From: Diphasiastrum complanatum
Lineage: Eukaryota > Streptophyta > Lycopodiopsida > Lycopodiales > Lycopodiaceae
Direction of reading: 5' to 3'
Assembly (NCBI GenBank): GCA_029204225.1
Contig: CM055111.1
Location: 15,345,443 to 15,409,442, forward strand
Length of the DNA: 64,000 nucleotides
Shown: positions 56,061-64,000 of the stretch, in pieces
Layout: the number at the start of each line of letters is the position of its first letter
Numbering within the stretch: the stretch's first letter is position 1
Notes under the pieces: generated by a model
Seen by the model: the letters and a program-made list of their open reading frames with translations, nothing else
What the model was told of the DNA's origin: nothing
Databases searched by the model: none
Position numbers and translations under genes: made by a program

Positions 56061-57719
56061 GATGTGAAGGGTAAGCAAGTTGTAGAAAATACAAACTTTG
56101 CTTAACTCACATATTTTGATCCATCTTCTTTTGTAGATGATGATATGAAAAAGGATAGATATTTTCATAAAATGGATGTCATTAATGGATTTGGAAAAAT
56201 ATTTTTGAGCATGGGTTATGATAGTCTTATGGAAGATCAAGAGGTTGATCTTAATGTGTTTTATCAACGCTAAGAGAAAATTGGCAATTTGAAGCTTGTC
56301 AAAGGCATTGAAATGGAACCCAATGGTCAAGGTACTAAGGATATGTTTTTGCAAGTTATTGAAGACTCAAGTAAGGTCAAAGGAACAGTAAGGAAGTGTG
56401 GTTCAATCCTACCTTACTTATCTTGCGTCATGTTTGAGCAATGTTGTGTCAATATGTGAAAATTGCCAAGTTTTAGTGAATATATGTACATTTTTTTGTA
56501 TAAGGTGGATCCTAAAGATGGCCTAGTACTCTTATTGATTTTGTTGATGCAAATGCAGCTGAGATAACATCATTATTGCACTCATTATTTCATAGATTTC
56601 CAAGGATTTGTGATCCTTTAGGGCAAGGTGGCAGTTGAAGCTCATTCATGATGGTTTTTGGTACATACACCTCACATGAGGTAGAATATGGAGAAAGCAC
56701 GCAAACACACATTCATGTCTTTATTTCCAATCATGTTTGCTGCTAGTTTACAAAGATATCAAAGTTGGCATGGAGGAACCCATCCATTATGATTCTATGT
56801 TACTCTTCATGTTGGTTTTCCATCTTGATATGTAAAATTGATGTAAGAAATAGTAAAGCATCCAACATGGACACTATTCTCTATATCAATTATGAAGTCT
56901 TTCCATTTCATATTTATAGATACTCAGAGAAAAAGGCTTATTCATAAAGTATAGATCACATCTTGGATTATGTTCTAAATCTATGCTAAAACTAGTTGAA
57001 GAGGGATTATGAAATTTTCAACTAGTTTTCTAGCTTTCTAGTTAGTTTGACTATTTGAGCTTATATGAGGCCAAACTAGCAAATAAACTCCACATGGTTT
57101 TCTCAAATGTGTAAAAGTAGGGTACGTGACCAAATTTTAAGCTGGTTCCAAGTTCAATTAGTCACTTAGTCATGCAAAAGTTCATTTTAAAGTTTACTTG
57201 ACAATTTTGGCCATTATGACTAATTTAGGACACATTTTGGATAAGATAGACCAAACCCATCTAGAGAGAGGAGAGAGAATCATCACTCTCAGCTATAAAT
57301 AAGTAAGTCATGGAGAATGTAGAACCTATGTGGCATTCCACTTTTGGTGGATCTTCTCATATTTTGTTTTCTTCTACTTTTAGATAGAATATTTGTTGTA
57401 AGCTTGTTCAATTTCTATTGGAGACTGGTATTAAATGATTTTTGTTGTTGTATGACTTGCTAACAAAGAATTGGATTACATTTTTTCATACGTTGAATAG
57501 CTTTTGACTCTATTTTGTTTTAATAGAGTTATTTTATCAAACTAGTGATTTTGTGTGTAGAATTGTCTACAATTTGACAAGTGATTTGTGTGTAACTATT
57601 ATTGACCTAGATTCACATTTGAGATCATTATTAATTAAATTTTCACATGCGTAAACACTGGTATAGCTGGTATCTTGGTGTTCCTACCACACTCATCATA
57701 TGAAGTGGCGTAGTAGTCT
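56061..57719. other. Copia downstream remnant and LTR-like sequence
   Basis: Stop-rich sequence. Around 57290 CAGCTATAAATAAG looks like a TATA box followed by an LTR-like leader, but no partner copy exists in the window. No gene is supported. Confidence 0.35.
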
Positions 57720-59890
57720 CTCCTAATTGCTTATCCTTTCGTAAAGGGCACGCTTGATATGGGTGCTCATATTTGCAATCTCGACAAAGTGGTATAAAAT
57801 CTCATTGAGGCTTGTCAAGATGCTCGACAATAATGTGATTCTCTTCACATCCATAACATGTTCACCTTTGTGAAATTCATGAAATGACCGAAGCTTATCA
57901 TCATAATATGTCATCTTTTGTTGAGCCTCTCGCATATGGTCACTAACTACCAATCCTCGAATGCCATGCCTACTGAGCCTGGTAGCATCAAATAATTGAC
58001 ATGCCATTACAATTTGATGTTAAGATAGCAGGAACTCCACTTTCAGAATCGTTCAGAAAAAACTTGAAAATTTTTTGCACATACCTTCGACTGATTTCTC
58101 TTCAGTCGTTTTGCCTTAGGCAGTGCTTCAACAACGTCCTGGCTGTGGATGTCTGCACCGAGCTTCTGGTCTTCGAGCTGTTGTTTTAGGTTTGCTACCT
58201 CCATCTAAAAGTCAGAGATCTTGATACAAGCTTCTGCATACTCCATATGGTCAGCCACCCCTGTACAAATTTGGGTTGCTTGAAGCTCCTTTGATAGACT
58301 CTCGATCTTTTCAGGGCCTACAGATATTCGTCATGTGCATCTGGCCCGGAGCAGATGGTTGTCTCTGCAGATAATTCCTTTAGCTCAGCAAGTTCTTCTT
58401 CAACTAATACTTTGTCATTTTAAGAGGAAGAAAAAATTCGACTAGAAAATACTCGAGCATCTAGTCCTGAAGAGACTGCAACTTCATAGGATCAATCTGG
58501 ATTGATCCAGAGCTGCTGCATATCTATAAGGCAGATTTTGTCCTTATTCTCCTAGTAGTCTCTTCTTGAAGAGTGGTCTACAGAGTGCTCTTTTCTGCCA
58601 TGATCTTATTATGATCAGCTGTCAAAGAATCAAAATATGTTTGTATTTCTACAGACTTGGCCTTTAATGCCTTATTGTTGTCCTTGTAGGATTGGGATTC
58701 ATCATTTGATAACTGGAGCATCCGACCTAAGGGGCAATTTCGCTCATTCAGCAACTAATTTTCTTCCTCCAGAGATGCCATCTTCTCAGCCAACATTTTC
58801 ATGTTGCTAGTCATTTCGTCTGTTTGCTGGAACAATTGCATCATGCTTTGTTGGATGTGCAGATCATAAGCATGGATTTTATCAACAATTTCCTTGGCTC
58901 TTAGGGAAAATTGCTGGTACCATCTGTATATATTTTCTTTGTCTTCTTCATCCGCATCTATGGCCTCATCATCAACCCCTTTGCCTTTGTCTTGCATCTG
59001 GGTGTCAGAGATGGTGTCTTCGTCGTCCGTGGATGTAGAGCTCTTTGGCTTTTGAGAAGACCTGTCTGTAACTGGGACAATAGCCAAGTTGTCAACTACA
59101 GTGGAGGGTTCGGGTAGAGCTTGTACAGCTGCATCCGAAACAATTTCCTTCGGGACTTCTGTTGTGTCGACCTCCATAACTATAGTAGTTGATGGCTGGA
59201 CTTGTGGAACATGGGTGCTCTACAGGAGACTGGATAGATTTATCTTTATTGTCATAAGCATCATGTCTGCCAGTACACCTTGCTCTCAGTTAGGATGCCA
59301 AAATATTCGCACAGTTGCGAGATGTGTGCTCCCACTACAGCAAACTTCTTGTGCTTTATCCAGTGTAGAAATGCTTTGTAGGCAATAGATCCAAAGCATT
59401 TTGGCTGGCCTGCCAGTGCATCCACCAAGTTTCCAAAATTTTGAGCTGAGATAGTGGCATCAACATTAGTGATAAACAGCACTTGATTGGAATACTTGCA
59501 GAAGAACTTCATTTGCACATCTTTCTCACCATTGTGATTTTGTACTGTTTGCTGGTACATAGCAGTTCGACAAAAAATATGTCGCCTCATCAATGGAGTC
59601 CTTGGACATTGGATTGGCTATTCCATCAATAGGCAGTCCAAGGGCTTCAGAGAAAACGGCTTCATTGTTTGTGAAGGTGTTATTTCACAGTGTCACTTTG
59701 AAATCAGACTCAGCTACTGTGTGAATGGAATTCACAAAATCAATGTTGATCTCTTGTAGAACAATGGATGGGTTCTTTTTTAGATCCCCCAACTTGCATT
59801 GATCCAGAAGGGACTGAATTGTTGCAAGTCGGATTGAAGCTCAAATTTTTCAGCTGATAGTAGAGCTGGTGCTTGCACTCGAATCCATAT
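57720..59890 (-). pseudogene. Coiled-coil ORF downstream of a gypsy integrase (unknown function)
   Basis: On the minus strand, pieces in different frames form one long protein: FVNSIHTVAESDFKVTL, EALGLPIDGI (about 59660-59620), FFCKYSNQVLFITNVDATIS (59593-59261 ORF), and an acidic Ser/Thr linker plus coiled coil (59177-58755; IVDKIHAYDLHIQQSMMQLF, NMKMLAEKMASLEEEN). A further coiled-coil stretch continues to about 58130, ending at LKRNQSK|GTATGTG, which looks like a splice donor. It lies 3' of the minus-strand gypsy pol (60430-62340), that is, in the env position. I do not recognise a domain with certainty; it recalls the 'putative plant transposon protein' ORFs. Confidence 0.5.
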
Positions 59891-60429
59891 CGCTCTGTAA
59901 ATTAGTAAGATAGAAAGCAAAAGCAATAGTTAACACGAGAGCTGGTGAGTGAGCGATGGAGGGCGAGAGCAAGTGAGCATGAAAGGGTGAGAGTAAAAAG
60001 AAAGTGTAAGGTGAAAATAGAAAATTACAATGTTAAACGATGACACATTGGAGACGATGATCGCGTGGCAACTTGATTTGACATCTGTCAAATTCATGAA
60101 TAAAAAGCGGTATCTTTAACAATTTTTGAGATGGCGAAAGAGATAATCTTAAATAGCTTAAGACCGTTGAAATTTAAATAATAATAAAATATCATGTCTG
60201 CGCAGTCTTCTACGTAGTCATAAATATGGACATATATATGAATGACATATGAAAACATGTGTACATTTATACATTTAATAAAAGGGATTTACCAAATCCA
60301 AAAATTAAATAATGAATAAAATAATAAATATATAGATAAAAGAAAAAAAAATTTGGAGTAGATCTTTGAAAGATAATCGAAAAATTGTTGAAAGATACTT
60401 GAAAGATTCTCAAAAGATACTCGAAAGAT

Positions 60430-62340
60430 TCTCTTCTCGAAATCCTTTGTTAGAGATCATATTTCTTCAGTCTGGAACCGTTAATACACGTTGGCAATAA
60501 TTCACCTTCCAATGATTGAAGTTGGACAGAACCATTTTCACATACTTCAATGACCTTAGTGCGGTCCCATCCACCTCATATAAAGCTTTCCAGAAAATTT
60601 CTGATGTTGACTATCATATATCAAAGCATAATCATCAACCTTACGATCAACAATCTTGATAGTATCATGTTTTTTCTTTTGTTGTTTCTAGATTTTCTCT
60701 ATAACATCCTTCAAACTGTTTCGAGATTTGAATAGTTCTTCAATAGTCAACAACCTTTCATTAATACAGTCTGTATCTGTTCGTTATGCTTGTATTTGAA
60801 AAGTGGGCACCTCGAATTCAATTGGCAGAATTGGATGCATAAGTTTCAATTTCTAAATATGAGACTTGATATTACTGTAAACACATGAATCATCAATGAA
60901 TATTTTGAGAAAAGTTCTTAGGAACGCAACAAAAATGAGCATCCTAATTCTCTGGAAAGTAGCTGGTGTGTTGCAAAGACCAAGGGGCGTTTTATTGTAG
61001 GCATAAGTGCCCCAATCAGTAGTAAACGTGGCTCTTCTTCTTAGAGACAGAGAGACCTTTTAATTGTTAACGGTAATAATTGTTATCTACCAACAATTGC
61101 TCGAAAGTTATATTAGGACGAAGAGAACCAATATCAATTACAATATCATAGTCTTTTGTCTTCACTTTTGAGATAGGCTTGTCAATAGTGGTCTCAGAAA
61201 GTTTGGTTTTCGTGATTTCCACGTCCCCTTCCTCAAAGGTGACTTTCTTCTCTACAGCAGCTGTCTGTAATTCAAAATTGATAATTTCTTTTGCTTTCGT
61301 AGAAATATCCTTCGAGAATAACTTGGCTACATCATGATCACGATCAGCTTTGAGATCTTCCTTCGTTATAGACTTGTTCGAAGATTTCTTTTTTGAGGAA
61401 TTTCTTTGCTTCTTTGAAGATACTTTTGTGTCAAGTTTCGAGGAGCTCTTGCTTCTCGTAGTCACTTTAAATAGCTTCTCAACATTGCTTGGCCAAGATT
61501 GGTCAACTGTCTTTGTCTGTTTGGCTTCGTTGCAACAGCAGGTGTAGCAATATATTGGTACTTTGGACACGGCTTCCGCGGTTGTGGACATTCCAGATAC
61601 TTGTGGCCAGGTTCTTTGTAGTTCAAGCATAAGGGTATATATCTGATCGGCTTTTGTGGCTGCGGACAGTCCTGGTTCACCATAGTTATAGCAATTTTCT
61701 GAAACAGATTTCATTGAACTAGTAGACTTGATTGCAGGACCAACAAATTCTGGTGGATTGTATCTTTTCGGTGCAAACTTTGGTTTGCCTTGTTGAACAG
61801 TTGTTGTTGTACCTTGAATATAATTGGTAGTCACCTCATCTTGAAATATAAAGAGCACTTCTTGGGAAGGATCTTCAACATACTTTATGTTCACAGATTT
61901 GTAATCTTCTTTTGAATGTCCTGATGTACCGCACTTCATACACCATATTCTTGAGTTCAAAGAAGAAACCCTGCAACTTAAATTTGAACTTTCAGATCGT
62001 TGAACTTCTTGTTAAGATCAGCCATAATACTTTCCCACATCTTTTCAACTTTAGATGTTGTAGACTTGTCCTTGGTAGTTTTGTTATCTTCTTTTCATTT
62101 GGTCTTTCGTTTCTTCCTTCAAACTACGTCACTAGTTTTTGTGTCTGATAAATGGAATGAGACTTGGAACTAGAAGAACTTGAGCTGGATTCAGATTTAG
62201 ATTCGTCTTTACTGCCGCTGGAGTCATGCTTAGACTTTCGAGTTCGTTTGGTAGAACGTCTTTTGTGTGCTAGCTTGGAAATCTCATAGTTGTACTGTAG
62301 GAGAGATTGTGAGGTGGGATGATCAGTTCCAAGCATCCAA
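60430..62340 (-). pseudogene. Ty3/gypsy gag-pol remnant with large internal deletion
   Basis: From high to low coordinate on the minus strand: a Lys/Ser-rich gag part (KRRSTKRTRKSKHDSSGSKD, 62336-62124); zinc knuckles CMKCGTSGHSKEDY and CLNYKEPGHKYLEC (61940-61590), each missing one Cys; a 297-residue ORF (61960-61067) with a Lys/Ser-rich tail and DYDIVIDIGSLRPNI at its end; RT TDWGTYAYNKTPLGLCNTPA and FIDDSCVYS (about 61050-60880); then a jump to integrase C-terminus (DYALIYDSQHQKFSGKLYMR WMGP, and VCENGSVQLQSLEGELLP). RNase H and the integrase core are deleted. Confidence 0.7.
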
Positions 62341-63700
62341 TCCCTTTCAAAATTCCAAAATATTCAAAATCTGTTTTTGGTGGAAAAATTGGGCGGGAAA
62401 ACATATAAGATCTAATAACTTGTTGTTCAGATTAAAGTACCCTTTGCAAAGCCTTCTGAAGTTCCATTTCACTAAGAGAAGGACACAGCACCTCGCAGAC
62501 CATCCTATTGTTTCCAAAATGTCATTTTCCATCAATGGTGAAGTCTGTGAGAGTTGGTTTGAGATATTGGTGAAGATCTGAGCCAAAAAGTGTTCCAAAA
62601 CTCTTGCAGACAGTGAAATTTTCATCATCTACGAGAGTTAACTTTCACAAGCTTTTCCAAAGTTAGATCCACATCAAATCTAGCTCCTATGAAGTCTGCA
62701 AAAGTTACTTCTCAATAGATCTGAAAAAATCAAAGTTTTTTACTGAAAAACAATATAAAGAACCCTCGCAAACATCAATAACTCTCACACCACTAGGAAA
62801 GAACCTTCGCAAGATTGATATAAGTTAGATCTAAATCAGATCAAGCTATTGTTAAAAGGGCGAGAGTTAATTTCCAGTAGGTTGCAAGAAATTTGGTTTT
62901 TTGACTGCAAAACAGTGAAAGAGCTCTCGCACAGCCAACCCTCGCACTGAGTAACCTTCGTAATTAGGATCAATAGAAGGATCTACCTCAAATTTGTCTA
63001 CTGTGAAAATATCAAGCTAATCAGAGCTAGGATCAGAGAGAGATCTGGAAAAAACCAAGAAAAGGCCATAGGGAATAACTGAAGTTTATCTTGTGGAAAT
63101 ACTTTGTCATAAACCCTACATGATTTAGAAAAGATCTGGAGAAATCTAATGGGATCAGATAACTCATTGTACTTGGTATATGTAAACGAGGAGATTCTCT
63201 AACAATAATTGGTGGTGGGTTCATTGGTCTCTCTTCAGTTATAATTCCAAATAACGTCAATCAGACAATGAGATTGGATCTAGGTTTTTCAGCAAAATCC
63301 TATCTTAGATTAGATCTATAAAATTTCTATCACTTGAAAATAATCAGATTTCTGAATTTTAGAAAAATAGATCTTGATCTAACAATCGACATGAAAATGA
63401 AGATTTTTCAAAATCACTATCAAATTATAACATAGTGGTTCCAAAATTTGACAGAGGCTAGATCCAGTAGATTAGAACCTAAAAGTAGTATAGGCTAAGG
63501 TTGAATGGGTGAGGGTTGACTCAGCGAAGGTTTTTCACTACTATTTTTGGTAAAAAAATCACTGATCTAGTTGTTTGCCCTTGGATTTCCAAAACAACTA
63601 GCTCTGTCAGCTCCAACGAGACAGAGTGCTCCTTTTGCTAATCTAATGGAACCAGAACCCTAGCATGGTAATGATCAATGGAACTATAGCAATGATCACG
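62341..63700. other. AT-rich spacer between two opposed gypsy elements
   Basis: No ORF is credible. Several copies of a loosely conserved phrase occur (for example CTCGCACAGCCAACCCTCGC and CCTTCGCAAGATTGATATAA, with similar CTTCGCAA/CTCGCAAA words at 62765-62960). They may be the leader of one of the flanking elements. Confidence 0.35.
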
Positions 63701-63721
63701 AGAGTGGTCCTTCAGAGTAGT

Positions 63722-64000
63722 ATGCTATCTATGCTGTCGCGCAACAACAAGCAGCTAGGCAATGGACCAGAGCGCCACTTGGATGTTTTGCATGCGGAGA
63801 GAACCACAGAGTTGTTGAATTTCCAAACAAAGGAAAGGTTATATCATTATGTAGAGAATGTGGTTATGGACACTGTTATAAAGAATGTCCTACAAGACCC
63901 AAACCACCACCAGTTACTGCTCCAGTGAATATGATTACAATAAAAAAAAGGCCAGTAGTTCAATATGAACCAACTATACCTTTGATGGTTGTTACCAGAG
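63722..64000 (+). pseudogene. Ty3/gypsy gag zinc-knuckle region, runs off the window
   Basis: Open frame reading YAIYAVAQQQAARQWTRAPL, then CFACGENHRVVEF (knuckle whose last Cys is Phe) and CRECGYGHCYKEC (perfect C-X2-C-X4-H-X4-C), then PTRPKPPPVTAPVNMI to the window edge. Stops precede 63722 in this frame, so it is partly degraded or starts after a junction. It is on the opposite strand to the neighbouring gypsy element. Confidence 0.7.

Noticed and set aside
1-64000. tRNA, rRNA, organelle insertions, CRISPR arrays
   Set aside because: No cloverleaf with A and B boxes, no rRNA core sequence and no evenly spaced direct repeats with unique spacers were seen.

Overview
This is eukaryotic DNA, almost certainly from a land plant with a large, repeat-rich genome. 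Multi-exon genes carry introns many kilobases long, and both Ty1/copia and Ty3/gypsy elements (one with a chromodomain) are abundant. There is a BED-finger/DUF659 hAT transposase, plant telomere-type TTTAGGG repeats, and tRNA-iMet-type primer-binding sites (TGGTATCA...). The LINE and Penelope-like fragments are not the usual angiosperm L1/RTE types, which makes me lean towards a fern or gymnosperm; that is inference only. There are no operons, CRISPR arrays or recognisable tRNA/rRNA genes.

Only two host genes are supported. (1) Plus strand, 13582-27741: the last three coding exons of an N2227-domain methyltransferase (carnosine N-methyltransferase-like). The last two exons are separated by a 13.9 kb intron packed with three LTR retroelements. 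(2) Minus strand, 53687-38189: a nuclear CCCH zinc-finger protein. Five exons are recognised, all phase 0, and a sixth small exon is inferred but not found. Its first intron (6.2 kb) and a later interval (5.5 kb) are full of transposons. The two genes converge tail to tail, about 10.4 kb apart.

Layout. 1-3870: LINE copy A, 5' truncated, with ORF2 open except for one amber codon. 4191-6924 (minus): a five-exon hAT transposase lacking the C-terminal catalytic/dimerisation core. 6925-11446: a microsatellite-dominated block holding LINE copy B (intact ORF1, ORF2 with most of its RT deleted), a GC-rich foldback element, and a second inverted copy of the hAT 5' leader. 11997-12353 (minus): a Penelope-like RT fragment. 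14863-18820: a chromovirus whose central pol segment is inverted. 18821-20503: a copia LTR pair enclosing only 186 bp. 20740-26895: a decayed gypsy element with LTRs. 27742-31200: AT-rich, nothing recognised. 31250-35600: copia and gypsy remnants. 38189-53687: the CCCH gene with Penelope-like, gypsy and LINE fragments and a nested copia pair in its introns; the inner element has a perfect 5-bp target duplication. 54010-55300: C-terminal part of another RT-type element, fused to a copia integrase fragment (55403-56060). 57720-62340 (minus): a gypsy element with an extra coiled-coil ORF after integrase. 63722-64000: a gag zinc-knuckle region running off the window.

Most coding sequence here is transposon-derived and broken. 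The host genes appear to be kept as small, well-spliced exons inside a fast-changing transposon background.
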